Position numbers and translations under genes: made by a program. From Chryseosolibacter sp044507775 (GTDB lineage Bacteria; Bacteroidota; Bacteroidia; Cytophagales; Cyclobacteriaceae), in NCBI GenBank assembly GCA_044507775.1, contig JBIQIY010000008.1, positions 62,001-126,000 on the forward strand: a stretch of 64,000 bases of DNA, in the 5' to 3' direction. The notes beneath the pieces are model-generated. The model searched no databases and was not told the DNA's origin. It saw nothing but the letters and a program-made list of their open reading frames with translations. Below, one piece after another: positions 16,134 through 25,690 of this stretch (its first letter is position 1; each line of letters opens with the position of its first letter).

Positions 16134-16193
16134 AAGTTCACGCAAGTCCAATTCAGTCACATCATGTCCAATCAAGTCCAGTTAAGTCCAGAT
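16134..16193. repeat. Six tandem 10-bp repeats (consensus AAGTCCAATT)
   Basis: Units begin every 10 bases at 16134, 16144, 16154, 16164, 16174 and 16184. Four contain GTCCA; the first has GTTCA and the third is degenerate (CAGTCACATC). A 10-base period places each unit on the same DNA face, typical of iteron-like protein-binding arrays. The array is just upstream of oriT-like hairpins and the MobC/relaxase genes, so it probably binds a relaxosome or replication-type protein. Confidence 0.7.
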
Positions 16194-16228
16194 AGCAAGA
16201 ATTAAGGATAGATTATGCAAATGCACCA

Positions 16229-16276
16229 CCGTACGTCGCAGGTACGGAGCAAGATGTACAAATGCTAGCGCATTTG
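16229..16276. other. Probable origin of transfer (oriT) with two hairpins
   Basis: CCGTAC (16229-16234) and GTACGG (16242-16247) form one stem-loop; CAAATGC (16259-16265) and GCATTTG (16270-16276) form another. GCAAATGC also occurs just before the first hairpin, giving a larger nested pairing with GCATTTGC. Inverted repeats beside MobC and relaxase genes are where nicking sites lie. The exact nic base cannot be fixed from sequence. Confidence 0.5.
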
Positions 16277-16329
16277 CAGGAGAAGGCGCCCTCGGAACTC
16301 GGGGCCTGGGAAACTTAAAGATTACGGCT

Positions 16330-16737
16330 ATGACGAGGAGAAAACTGATCAATAGAGACGAGCTATTAAAATATAAAGTTGGCGTGCGCTTCGATGAGAA
16401 GACATACAATAAACTGAAATCATGGGTAGAGCAGACCAACACTGCAACCGTAGGTGAACTGGTCAGAAAGATTGTGACCAACGAGAAGGTTACATTCTAT
16501 ACGAGAGACATTTCCATGAAAGAACCGACGGATGAGCTGATCAGGATCCGGAACGAGATCAACGCCATCGGCGTGAACGTAAATCAGATCACCGAGTTCT
16601 TCCATACTGCTGATTCTTCAGATAAGAAGTTGTTTCATGCTTTGAAGGTTGCAGAGACTTATCAGCAAGTGTCCGACCAGGTGAATTTGATATGGAAGCA
16701 AGTAACTGAAATGTCTAGCAAATGGTCTGCAAGGTGA
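16330..16737 (+). CDS. mobC: MobC-family relaxosome accessory protein
   Basis: The 135-residue protein has a ribbon-helix-helix-like N-terminal half ('YKVGVRFDEKTYNKLKSWVEQTNTATVGELVRKIV' region) and the MobC core 'NEINAIGVNVNQITEFF' (about 77-93), matching bacterial mobilisation proteins that bind oriT and help the relaxase. Its 3' end overlaps the relaxase gene by 16 bases, as is common in Bacteroidetes mobilisable elements. Confidence 0.85.
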   Translation: MTRRKLINRDELLKYKVGVRFDEKTYNKLKSWVEQTNTATVGELVRKIVTNEKVTFYTRDISMKEPTDELIRIRNEINAIGVNVNQITEFFHTADSSDKKLFHALKVAETYQQVSDQVNLIWKQVTEMSSKWSAR

Positions 16738-17990
16738 GGTGTGGAAAGAGCATCAAGGGTGCGCTCAACTACAACGAGAACAAGGTAAAGGAAGGTAAGG
16801 CGGAATGCATTGGTGCAGTGAATTTTGTCGGAGAGGCACAACACCTGACGTTCCATGAGAAACTGGCAAGGTTTCAGAATTTGATCCAAGGGAACACAAG
16901 AGCAAAGACAAACAGCCTTCACATCTGGCTGAACTTCGATGTGGGTGAAAAACTGAGCCAAAACAAGCTAAATCAAATTGCGACCTCCTACATGGGTAGG
17001 ATCGGATTTGGTGACCAGCCTTACCTCATTTACCAGCACCACGATGCCGCACATCCCCATATCCATATTGTTACGACCAATATTCAGGAAGATGGCCGCC
17101 GGATTGGAACGCACAATCTCGGCAAGAATCTATCGGAGATGGCGAGGAAGGAGGTCGAGGTTCAGTTCGGACTTATAAAGGCACAGTCCAAGCCGAAGCA
17201 AGATCTGGACTTCCTACAAAAAGTTGACAAAGCCGTCTATGGCAAGACGGAAACCCGGAAAACCATCGACAGCATCGTCGGCATGGTGATGCGAAATTAC
17301 AATTGCACGTCACTCATTGAGTTCAATACCGCCCTGCTCCAATTTAACGTGATGGCCGATCGTGGCAAGGAAGGCTCGACCATGTATCAGAAGAATGGGC
17401 TCTTGTATTGGATCCTGGATGACCGGGGGAATAAGATCGGCGTGCCCATAAAAGCCAGCGCGCTCGTCTCGCAGCCTACGATGAAAAGCCTGCAGCGCAC
17501 CTTCCAGGCAAATGAACAGTCCAGACCAATCTACAAAGACCGATTGACTCAGGTCATTGATTCATTTTTCCGCGCCACCGATCGCCCCACCAGGGTAAAT
17601 TTCTGCGACCACTTGAATTCTTACGGCATCAATCCAGTATTCCGCGAAAATAAGGACGGGAGGGTCTACGGAATTACCTTTATCGATAACAGAAAGGGAG
17701 CTGTTATCAACGGGCGTGATCTCGGAAAGGAGTACAGTGGTCAGGCATTGGTGAAACGGTTCAATGTCCCGACAGCTATCGGGAGTGCTGCTGGTGAAAA
17801 AGAAAGGCAGGAACGGGTTGAACAAGAGATTAAGCGCCCTCAGCGCGAGCAAAATGAACGTTCTGAGGCCAACGGGATGCAGAATATCTCTCAACCGCTT
17901 CTAGATCTGATGAAGACGGAGAATCTATATGCAGAGCCTGAAAATCCTATGTTCAAAAGGAGGAGGAAGAAGAGGGGATTGCCACGGTAG
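16722..17990 (+). CDS. Relaxase/mobilisation nuclease (MOBP-type, MobB-like)
   Basis: The relaxase cuts one strand at oriT and pilots it into the recipient. The three-histidine metal motif is clear at H111, H113 and H115 (HPHIHIVTTN), and Y17 in 'ALNYNENK' is the likely catalytic tyrosine. The C-terminal half is charged and ends in a lysine/arginine-rich tail, lacking a helicase domain, as in mobilisable rather than self-transmissible elements. No type IV secretion or coupling-protein genes are in the window, so transfer would need a helper element. Confidence 0.9.
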   Translation: MVCKVRCGKSIKGALNYNENKVKEGKAECIGAVNFVGEAQHLTFHEKLARFQNLIQGNTRAKTNSLHIWLNFDVGEKLSQNKLNQIATSYMGRIGFGDQPYLIYQHHDAAHPHIHIVTTNIQEDGRRIGTHNLGKNLSEMARKEVEVQFGLIKAQSKPKQDLDFLQKVDKAVYGKTETRKTIDSIVGMVMRNYNCTSLIEFNTALLQFNVMADRGKEGSTMYQKNGLLYWILDDRGNKIGVPIKASALVSQPTMKSLQRTFQANEQSRPIYKDRLTQVIDSFFRATDRPTRVNFCDHLNSYGINPVFRENKDGRVYGITFIDNRKGAVINGRDLGKEYSGQALVKRFNVPTAIGSAAGEKERQERVEQEIKRPQREQNERSEANGMQNISQPLLDLMKTENLYAEPENPMFKRRRKKRGLPR

Positions 17991-18045
17991 TTTCTGCCCT
18001 CGAACCTTTTAAATCACGCAAATTCGCGATATTTTAGAGGTTGGA

Positions 18046-18084
18046 GCCCATCCTTTAGTCATGAAATCATGGCTTGAGATGGGC
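18046..18084 (+). terminator. Terminator-like hairpin after the relaxase gene
   Basis: GCCCATC (18046-18052) pairs with GATGGGC (18078-18084) around a 25-base loop and is followed by TATTTTC. It separates the mobilisation genes from the restriction operon that starts 44 bases later. Confidence 0.5.
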
Positions 18085-18127
18085 TATTTTCTTAAATTTC
18101 TTGCTTTAAACCCCAATCCTGGCCCTT

Positions 18128-20902
18128 TTGAGTACGGAAGCCATCACTCGCAAAGAAATTATTGACCTGAAGTTAAAAGCTGCTGGATGGCTGGTATCTG
18201 ACCGCACTCAGGTGATCGAGGAGTTTAGCATTCCTCTAGGGATTGAAGTGAACGAGCCGATTGAGAAGTATTCACGACAGATTAGTGACTATGTATTACT
18301 TGGCAAGGACGCTAAACCACTCGCAATTGTAGAAGCGAAAAAAACATCTGTTGACGCAAGGGTTGGGGAGGAACAGGCCAAGCAATACACCTACCATATC
18401 AAAACTCAATTTAACTGCGATTTACCGTTTTGCCTCTACACCAACGGTCATGATATCTGGTTCTGGGATTTAGAGAATTATGCGCCTCGAAAGATCTATG
18501 CTTTTCCAACGCGGTCAGATTTTGAGCGAATGGCTTTTATTCGTAGAAACCGTAAGCCTCTTGCCGATGAACTAATCAACACAAACATTGCAGGCAGGCC
18601 ATATCAAATTCAAGCTATTCGTGCAGTGTTCGAGGCGTTGGAACAAAAGAGGAGAAAGTTTCTTCTCATAATGGCAACGGGTACTGGTAAAACAAGAACC
18701 TGTATTGCCATGGTAGATGGGCTTATGCGTGCGGGTTGGATCTCAAGAGTGTTATTTCTTGTTGATCGAATTGCGTTGCGCGATCAGGCAGTGGAAGCCT
18801 TTAAAGAGAACGCTCCCCAGTATTCGGTCTGGCCGCAAACTAGCGAAACGAAAATTGCTACCGACCGAAGAGTATACGTATCAACATATCCAACGATGTT
18901 GAATGTCATTGAGGAGGATGGGTTATCTCCACATTTCTTTGATCTGATTGTAATCGATGAAAGCCATCGCTCCATTTACAACGTATATCAAAATATTCTA
19001 AACTATTTTAATTCGGTGGTGCTTGGTCTTACTGCGACACCAACCGATGCCGTTGACCATAATACCTTTGAGCTTTTCGATTGTGAGGACGGCCTTCCTA
19101 CATTCGCTTACACCTTCGAGGATGCGGTAAACAATAAACCACCTTACCTGTCGAACTTCGAAGTGATGAAGTTGACAACAAAATTTCAACAGGAAGGCAT
19201 TCACGTGCATTCAATCAGCGAAGAGGATCAGCGAAAGCTTATTGCAGAAGGTAAAGATCCAGTTGAAATCAACTTTGAAGGGACAGAAATTGAAAAAGCC
19301 GTTACGAATAAAGGGACAAACGCACTGATCGTGCGTGAATTTTGGGAAGAAAGTATCAAAGATCCCAACGGTGTATTACCCGGAAAAACCATCTTTTTCT
19401 GCATGACGATGGCGCATGCGCGAAGGATTAAGGAAATCTTTGATCAGTTCTACCCTCAGGGGGCTGGTGAAATTGCCAAAGTGATTGTGTCAGATGACCC
19501 AAGAGTGTATGGGAAAGGTGGATTGCTCGATCAATTTAAAAATAACGACTTTCCCCGAATTGCCATCAGCGTTGATATGCTGGATACAGGTATTGATATT
19601 CCGCAGTTGGTGAATCTTGTCTTCGCTAAGCCTGTGTTTTCGTACACCAAGTTCTGGCAAATGATCGGGCGTGGTACACGTGTGCTGGGTACTAATGATC
19701 GAAGAAGCTGGTGTCATGAAAAAGATAAATTCCTGATTATTGATTGCTGGGACAACTTCGAATATTTCAAGTTGAATCCTAAGGGCAAGGAAACCAAATC
19801 TCAATTGGCCCTACCAATTCGCCTATTCAAAATGCGATTGGAGAAATTAAAGGTAGCCAAAGAGACAACAATTGCTGATGCTGAGAAAATAGAGTTGGAG
19901 AAGTTGATCAATGCGCTCCCGAAAAACAATGTGGTGGTATTGGACAATGCGTCTGTCTTGCGCAAAGTATACGAACCTGATTTTTGGGAACTTCTAACAG
20001 ACGATAAAATCTATTTCCTTGACCAAACGATAGCACCAGTAATGAGGGCGCTGTCTTCGGTGGATTTTAAAGCGATGCGCTTTGAAAAGGATGTCGTAGA
20101 GTTTTCCATTGCGCAATTAGAAAACGAAAGTCAGGCAACAGAGAATCTCCGAGAACTACTCATTACACAAATCACTGAATTGCCATTGAATATCGGAGTG
20201 GTCGCAAAGGAGAAGGAACTCATTCAACGCGCATTAAAGACTAGTTTCTGGACCAACACCAGTGAAAGCGACCTAAAGCTTATTATTGAAAAGGTGGCTC
20301 CGCTTATGCGCTATCGACAGCGCTTTGATGGAGGCGATGAGCAGGCAAGTCTCAATTTGAAGGACGTGACCTATAAGAAGGAAATGGTAGAGTTTGGTCC
20401 GGAGAATGAGTTGGTGAGTGTAAGCCGTTACAGAGAAATGGTGGAGGCCATGGTGCAGCAACTGGTTAGCACAAACGCAGTTCTGCAGCGGATTAAGTCA
20501 GGCGAAACGATCACTGAACAGGAACTGAGTGAATTAGCGCAACTGATGAATGAGCGAGATCCATTTGTGACAGAGAAGTTACTGCAGCGAGTTTACGGAA
20601 ACCAACATGGCAAGTTTTTGCAATTCCTAAAACACATTCTTGAAGTAGAGCCTATCCATTCTTTCGAAGAGACAGTAACAATTGCATTTGACGAATTCAT
20701 CAGGAAGCACAATAACTTATCCAATAACCAGATCGAATTCATGAAACTGTTGAAGAAATATCTGATCGATAAAGGAAACGTACAGAAGAAAGATCTCATC
20801 AATCCACCGTTCACTCAGTTGCATCCCCAAGGCATTCTGGGAATGTTCACGCCAAAAGAAATAGAAGAAATCATCAGCGTTATTCAGCGAATAGCGGCAT
20901 AA
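18128..20902 (+). CDS. hsdR: Type I restriction enzyme R subunit (HsdR)
   Basis: The 924-residue motor-nuclease begins with a PD-(D/E)xK nuclease domain: D54 (ISDYVLL) and E69-x-K71 (IVEAKK). It is followed by an SF2 DEAD-like translocase with Walker A ATGTGKT (183-189), DESH (277-280), 'GLTATPTDA' and 'QMIGRGTR'. HsdR translocates DNA at unmethylated targets and cuts it. The start is a TTG; an in-frame stop lies seven codons upstream, so no ATG start is available near the domain's beginning. It is the first gene of a plus-strand operon with hsdM 19 bases downstream. Confidence 0.95.
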   Translation: MSTEAITRKEIIDLKLKAAGWLVSDRTQVIEEFSIPLGIEVNEPIEKYSRQISDYVLLGKDAKPLAIVEAKKTSVDARVGEEQAKQYTYHIKTQFNCDLPFCLYTNGHDIWFWDLENYAPRKIYAFPTRSDFERMAFIRRNRKPLADELINTNIAGRPYQIQAIRAVFEALEQKRRKFLLIMATGTGKTRTCIAMVDGLMRAGWISRVLFLVDRIALRDQAVEAFKENAPQYSVWPQTSETKIATDRRVYVSTYPTMLNVIEEDGLSPHFFDLIVIDESHRSIYNVYQNILNYFNSVVLGLTATPTDAVDHNTFELFDCEDGLPTFAYTFEDAVNNKPPYLSNFEVMKLTTKFQQEGIHVHSISEEDQRKLIAEGKDPVEINFEGTEIEKAVTNKGTNALIVREFWEESIKDPNGVLPGKTIFFCMTMAHARRIKEIFDQFYPQGAGEIAKVIVSDDPRVYGKGGLLDQFKNNDFPRIAISVDMLDTGIDIPQLVNLVFAKPVFSYTKFWQMIGRGTRVLGTNDRRSWCHEKDKFLIIDCWDNFEYFKLNPKGKETKSQLALPIRLFKMRLEKLKVAKETTIADAEKIELEKLINALPKNNVVVLDNASVLRKVYEPDFWELLTDDKIYFLDQTIAPVMRALSSVDFKAMRFEKDVVEFSIAQLENESQATENLRELLITQITELPLNIGVVAKEKELIQRALKTSFWTNTSESDLKLIIEKVAPLMRYRQRFDGGDEQASLNLKDVTYKKEMVEFGPENELVSVSRYREMVEAMVQQLVSTNAVLQRIKSGETITEQELSELAQLMNERDPFVTEKLLQRVYGNQHGKFLQFLKHILEVEPIHSFEETVTIAFDEFIRKHNNLSNNQIEFMKLLKKYLIDKGNVQKKDLINPPFTQLHPQGILGMFTPKEIEEIISVIQRIAA

Positions 20903-20921
20903 CAACAATAGAAGCAGACAA

Positions 20922-22535
20922 ATGTTAAAAGACAATTTAAAATCTAAAATCAATCAGCTTTGGGATAAGTTCTGGAGCCGCGGTATTGCAAATCCAATCA
21001 GTGCGATCGAGCAAATATCTTATTTGCTTTTTATGCGGAGGATTGACGATGCAGATACCGATGCAAAAACCAAAGCAGAATTTGCAGGCGTTGAGTATAA
21101 AACATTGTTTGTTCGCCCTAAACCAGATAAGGATGGGAAACCTGAGTTGGGTAAAGATAACAATCCTGTTTACGAAAGTGCTGATGACTGCCGGTGGTCG
21201 CAGTTCAAAAATCTTGATCCGGAAAGCATGCTTGAAAGAGTTTCGAAGAAAGCATTTCCTTTTATCAAGAACCTCAATGATCCATCGCAGCCATACACGA
21301 GGCACATGGAGAATGCTGTTTTTATCATTAACAGCTCCGCCTTGCTGGATGAAGCCGTGAAAGCAATTGACGAAATTTTCGAAGAGATCAAGAAGCAGCA
21401 AAACGAAGGGCAACAGTTTCAGGACACACAGGGTGACGTATACGAGTATTTATTGAATGAACTTAGCCAGTCAGGCAAGAACGGACAATTTCGTACGCCT
21501 CGTCATTTGATTCAGTTCATGAGCGAAATCATTGATCCGGATTGGACGGACAAGATCTGTGACCCAGCTTGCGGAACGGGGGGATTCTTGTTAGGAGCTT
21601 ATCAGCATATTCTCACCAAGTACAGCAGCCCCGAAGAAATTATGCTCGATGAAAACGGAATGAAACGTTTTAAGAAGTATGGAGGCGACGAGATCACCAA
21701 ACAAGAAGTATGGGATCACCTGAATGAAAAAACCTTCTTCGGCTTTGATGTTGATCAAACCATGGTGAGAATTGGTTTGATGAACCTGATGTTACACGGC
21801 ATCAAAATACCTCAGATTGAAAACGTGGATACCCTGTCCAAGAAGTACGATCAAGCTTACCAGGATGGAGAATATTCTGTGGTGATGGCGAACCCTCCTT
21901 TTACAGGAAGGATTGATAAAGGTGGCATGAGTGACAAATTGAAGATCGATGGTACGCAAAGCGAACTGTTATTTCTTATTCGAATCTCCAAAATGCTGCG
22001 CCCTGGCGGAAAGGCTGCAGTGATTATTCCTGAAGGTGTGTTGTTTGGTGGAAGTAATAATCAAAAGCAGACACGCGAAGTCTTATTGAAAGACAATCAA
22101 CTAGAAGCGGTGATCTCATTACCCAGTGGAGCTTTTAAACCCTACACAGGGGTAAAGACTGCTATCCTTGTATTTACAAAAGCGGAGGAAGATAGCACCG
22201 CCTGGCATACTGAAAAAGTTTGGTTTTATGAATTGAAGAACGATGGCTATAGCCTGGATGATAACCGAAGGAAGCTCGCGGAAAATCCCTTGCCTGTTGC
22301 CATTGATGCCTACAAGCATCGCGCCACGCAAACACCGATTGAGCGCACCAATTATTTTTACGTGCCCATAGCCGAGATACAAGCGAACGGACTTGATCTA
22401 AGCTACAACCGATACAAAAAGTTTGAGTACGAAGAACAGAGCTACGAACCACCACAAAAGATACTGGAAGCTCTGTTTGTCTTGGAAAAGGAAATTCAAC
22501 AGGATATGGAGGAACTTAAAAATCTTATTGGCTAA
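20922..22535 (+). CDS. hsdM: Type I restriction-modification DNA methyltransferase (HsdM)
   Basis: An N6-adenine methyltransferase of 537 residues. SAM-binding motif I 'DPACGTGGFLL' starts at D214 and catalytic motif IV is NPPF at 324-327. The N-terminal HsdM helical domain precedes them ('LKSKINQLWDKFWSRGI...YLLFMRRID'). It methylates the target given by HsdS and protects host DNA. Its stop overlaps the hsdS start (TAATG). Confidence 0.96.
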   Translation: MLKDNLKSKINQLWDKFWSRGIANPISAIEQISYLLFMRRIDDADTDAKTKAEFAGVEYKTLFVRPKPDKDGKPELGKDNNPVYESADDCRWSQFKNLDPESMLERVSKKAFPFIKNLNDPSQPYTRHMENAVFIINSSALLDEAVKAIDEIFEEIKKQQNEGQQFQDTQGDVYEYLLNELSQSGKNGQFRTPRHLIQFMSEIIDPDWTDKICDPACGTGGFLLGAYQHILTKYSSPEEIMLDENGMKRFKKYGGDEITKQEVWDHLNEKTFFGFDVDQTMVRIGLMNLMLHGIKIPQIENVDTLSKKYDQAYQDGEYSVVMANPPFTGRIDKGGMSDKLKIDGTQSELLFLIRISKMLRPGGKAAVIIPEGVLFGGSNNQKQTREVLLKDNQLEAVISLPSGAFKPYTGVKTAILVFTKAEEDSTAWHTEKVWFYELKNDGYSLDDNRRKLAENPLPVAIDAYKHRATQTPIERTNYFYVPIAEIQANGLDLSYNRYKKFEYEEQSYEPPQKILEALFVLEKEIQQDMEELKNLIG

Positions 22536-23923
22536 TGGATAGGCTGGAATTTAACGAGTGCTTTGTTGATGTTACTGGTGGAAATGCCAAGATCAAACAA
22601 GTCGACTACTTGTCAGAAGGGAGAATTCCAATAATTGACCAGGGGAAGGAACTAATTGGGGGATACACAGACGATGAAACACAAGTTGCTAAATGTAAAC
22701 TCCCCTGTATTATTTATGGTGATCATAGCAGGAATATTAAATTCTATGAAAAACCATTTGCTATAGGAGCGGATGGGGTTAAACTATTAGAAACAACTGA
22801 GAAGCTAATTCCGAAGTACGGTTACTATTATCTGCAAACCGTAAAATTGCCGGAAGCCGGATATGATCGGAGTTTCAAATACCTAAAGAGAATAGATGTT
22901 CCGGTTCCGGATATAGAAACCCAAAACAAAATCGTTGCAATACTGGACAAAGCCAAAGCCTTGCTGGACAAGCGTGAAAAAACTATTGCCATGTATGATG
23001 AACTCTTGCGGGCTACTTTTTTGGATATGTTTGGGGATCCATGCAATCCAAGACGTGATGACTTGAAACCTTTGCAGGAACTTATAACTGACATCGATGC
23101 CGGATGGAGTCCGGTCTGCGAAGAGATTCCTAGGGATAGTCCCAATCAACCTGCAATTTTAAAACAAAGTGCCATAACTAAAAGATACTTTGATCCTGAA
23201 CAGAATAAACTTTTACCAAGTGGACTAGCAATAAAGAAAGCAGTTTATGCCAAGAAATCTGATCTACTCTTTTCCCGCAAAAACACTCCTGAACTTGTAG
23301 GCTCTACAGCTTACGTATTTGACGACTATGAGAACCTTCTTTTGCCGGATACAATTTTTAGCTTGAGGTATGACCATTCTAAAGTTTCTGGAACTTATTT
23401 ATACTTTCTATTTAATGACAAAGAATTCAGGAAGAAAATCCAAGGCTTGAGTGTGGGTCAAGCTAAATCGATGTCAAATATATCGCAAGAAAAGCTATTG
23501 CAACTTGAAATTCCACGACCCGATCTTGACAAGCAAAATGAATTCGAGAATATAGTACTGACAACATATCACTCATTTTATAAGAAATGTTTAGAGTCGC
23601 AGTCAACGTCTGAGTTATTGCTAAGAAGTCTTTCTCAACAAGCGTTTGGTGATCGCGTTAACATTGATGTCGATGTGGAACTTGAAGCCCTGGTTGATGT
23701 GATCGATCCTGATAAGAGAGACGAAGAAAATAGCGTAGCGACAATAAAAAAGGATCTAACGCTTTTGCAAAGATTAATTGACAAGCTTAGAGAAAGGGAT
23801 TTTAAGAATGCTAAGCAGTACGACAAAGCAGTTTATGTAGCTTTCAGAATAATGAAGGAGGAGCCTAACCTCATAAAGCAAGAACTTGATGCCACTGAAA
23901 AAGAAGTAACACTGAAGTTATAA
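22535..23923 (+). CDS. hsdS: Type I specificity subunit (HsdS) with a C-terminal extension
   Basis: Two target-recognition domains (about 1-130 and 175-345) alternate with the conserved helical spacers: the first is 'IETQNKIVAILDKAKALLDKREK' (split here: IETQNKIVAILDKA...LLDKREK), the second 'LDKQNEFENIVLTTYHSF'. They set the bipartite DNA target. Beyond the second spacer is an extra acidic/helical tail of about 80 residues ('VELEALVDVIDPDKRDEE' onward), which ordinary HsdS proteins lack. It could be a docking surface for the ATPase encoded next, whose start overlaps the hsdS stop by one base. Confidence 0.92.
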   Translation: MDRLEFNECFVDVTGGNAKIKQVDYLSEGRIPIIDQGKELIGGYTDDETQVAKCKLPCIIYGDHSRNIKFYEKPFAIGADGVKLLETTEKLIPKYGYYYLQTVKLPEAGYDRSFKYLKRIDVPVPDIETQNKIVAILDKAKALLDKREKTIAMYDELLRATFLDMFGDPCNPRRDDLKPLQELITDIDAGWSPVCEEIPRDSPNQPAILKQSAITKRYFDPEQNKLLPSGLAIKKAVYAKKSDLLFSRKNTPELVGSTAYVFDDYENLLLPDTIFSLRYDHSKVSGTYLYFLFNDKEFRKKIQGLSVGQAKSMSNISQEKLLQLEIPRPDLDKQNEFENIVLTTYHSFYKKCLESQSTSELLLRSLSQQAFGDRVNIDVDVELEALVDVIDPDKRDEENSVATIKKDLTLLQRLIDKLRERDFKNAKQYDKAVYVAFRIMKEEPNLIKQELDATEKEVTLKL

Positions 23924-25683
23924 TGAAGCTACTATCCCTCTCTATTCCAAAGAATGAACACGAAATTGGTTTTAGAAGCCTAAAGCCTGGCTTTGAAATT
24001 AAATTCCATCGTGAAGGGGATGAAGAATCCATGGGTAGTTTCAGTCCCTTTTGCTTTGCGGGATTAAACGGTAGCGGTAAGTCCAATGTACTGGAGGCAT
24101 TGGCTAATATTTTCTATCACTTGGAGATCATGTCCGCAAGGATTTTACCGGCCTCCATCCGAAATCAGAAAAATTTTAGACGTACCGAATGTGCGGTGGA
24201 TGTTTTTAAATTGGAATATCTAATCGGAATTAAAGATGTTCCCTCTGATAGTTTAGATTCATTAACGAAAGTCATAATCACGAAGGAATTTGGCAAGGAG
24301 CCTGAAATGGTAATCATTCCAGCGGGTTTCGATAAACCCTCAAGCGTCTCTTTCATTGCTAGTGACGAAAAAAGTGCACCTAGTAAAATATTTTTACCAG
24401 ACAATGTGGTTGGGTATTCATCGGGCGAAAATGAACTATTGAGTTTACCATTTATAAAAGGTCGGTTTGTTCAATTAGATGAGTACAGAGAATCGATAAA
24501 GACGGGGGCGCGGGAGTACAAAGAACCAGAGAATAGTCTGATCTATATCGACAACGACATGAGCCAGGCAGTTTTGTTGGCTTGTTTGCTTATTGAGAAC
24601 GAAGAAACATTGTCTGCTATTAGCAACATCGATAATACTGGAATATTGGGCCTGAGAAGATTTACGATTTATCTAACTATTCAGCGATTCGACTTCCAGG
24701 AAGAACCAGATAATGTTTTTAAACTATTAGAAGGTTATATTACCAAGCCTGACATCAACGAGAACCTACCTCGACAAATTGAAAAACTCAAGAAATGTGC
24801 TACGAGCTGGTATATCGATGATGAGGGGATCTCTTTTGATTTTTATGTCAATCAGGCAACGAAAGATGCATTTAAAAGTCATTTCAATAATAGTGCATTC
24901 GAACTGTTTCAAATGTTTCATCTACTGTACTTATTGAATAATCATTTCATTGGTAGAAATGTAATAGAAGATGTTTACCAATCTAAAGGCAACTATACGG
25001 ATTGGAAAGTACCTGTTGGAGGGCCATCAGATGATGCGTTCTACTTCTTAAGGTACTACCTGAGAAAAGAGGAGAAAGGATCCAAAAGAGATTTTGACTT
25101 GCTTCTTAGGGACTTGAGCGATGGAGAACATCAGTTCTTGCACACTACCGCAATCTGTTTAATGCTCAAATCAAGGAGAACACTATTACTTCTTGATGAA
25201 CCCGAAACTCATTTCAACCCAAGCTGGCGCGCGAAGTTCATTAAGATATTAAATGATAGCATCGAAGCAAGTCGGGAAAATGTAGAAGATAAAAAGAACA
25301 GTTTACCGCAAGACAACATTCACTTAAGAAAAGACATTCTGTTGACGTCTCATTCTCCATTTATTATCTCAGATTGCATGCCTAATAATGTTATTCTATT
25401 TGAGCGGACAGATGACGGAGCAGTGACAGCAACGAAAGTTTCAGAATTAGAGCATTCATTCAATACTTACGGCACATCTGTAGAATTCATTTTAGATAAG
25501 TTGTTTAATTACAGACAATCAATTGGAGATTTATCTCATTCGGTATTAGATGACATTGATTTCAATAATCTGGATTCACAAGAGAAAATTGAAGAGCAAA
25601 AAGATAAACTGCGGGTTTTGGGAGAGTCAATTGAGAAAGATATGGTCTTGGCAAAGCTGAATAGAATTTCGTTAGACACTTAA
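23923..25683 (+). CDS. Restriction-associated AAA (ABC/OLD-like) ATPase, PtuA-like
   Basis: This 586-residue SMC/ABC-type ATPase has Walker A GLNGSGKS (47-54), a signature-like 'RDLSDGEHQF' (about 397-406), Walker B 'TLLLLDEPETHF' and the H-loop 'LLTSHSPFII'. There is no TOPRIM domain, so it is not an OLD nuclease by itself. Coupled by a one-base overlap to hsdS and followed by an HNH nuclease gene, it matches the PtuA-PtuB logic of Septu and proteins annotated as restriction-system-associated ATPases. It probably senses DNA state and licenses the nuclease. Confidence 0.85.
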   Translation: MKLLSLSIPKNEHEIGFRSLKPGFEIKFHREGDEESMGSFSPFCFAGLNGSGKSNVLEALANIFYHLEIMSARILPASIRNQKNFRRTECAVDVFKLEYLIGIKDVPSDSLDSLTKVIITKEFGKEPEMVIIPAGFDKPSSVSFIASDEKSAPSKIFLPDNVVGYSSGENELLSLPFIKGRFVQLDEYRESIKTGAREYKEPENSLIYIDNDMSQAVLLACLLIENEETLSAISNIDNTGILGLRRFTIYLTIQRFDFQEEPDNVFKLLEGYITKPDINENLPRQIEKLKKCATSWYIDDEGISFDFYVNQATKDAFKSHFNNSAFELFQMFHLLYLLNNHFIGRNVIEDVYQSKGNYTDWKVPVGGPSDDAFYFLRYYLRKEEKGSKRDFDLLLRDLSDGEHQFLHTTAICLMLKSRRTLLLLDEPETHFNPSWRAKFIKILNDSIEASRENVEDKKNSLPQDNIHLRKDILLTSHSPFIISDCMPNNVILFERTDDGAVTATKVSELEHSFNTYGTSVEFILDKLFNYRQSIGDLSHSVLDDIDFNNLDSQEKIEEQKDKLRVLGESIEKDMVLAKLNRISLDT

Positions 25684-25690
25684 CCTCACT

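Noticed and set aside
16134..16193. Possible CRISPR array
   Set aside because: Units are 10 bases with no unique spacers; it is an iteron-type array, and no cas genes are present.
23923..25683. OLD-family nuclease
   Set aside because: ATPase motifs are present but no TOPRIM acidic motifs follow; nuclease function is more likely supplied by the next gene (HNH).
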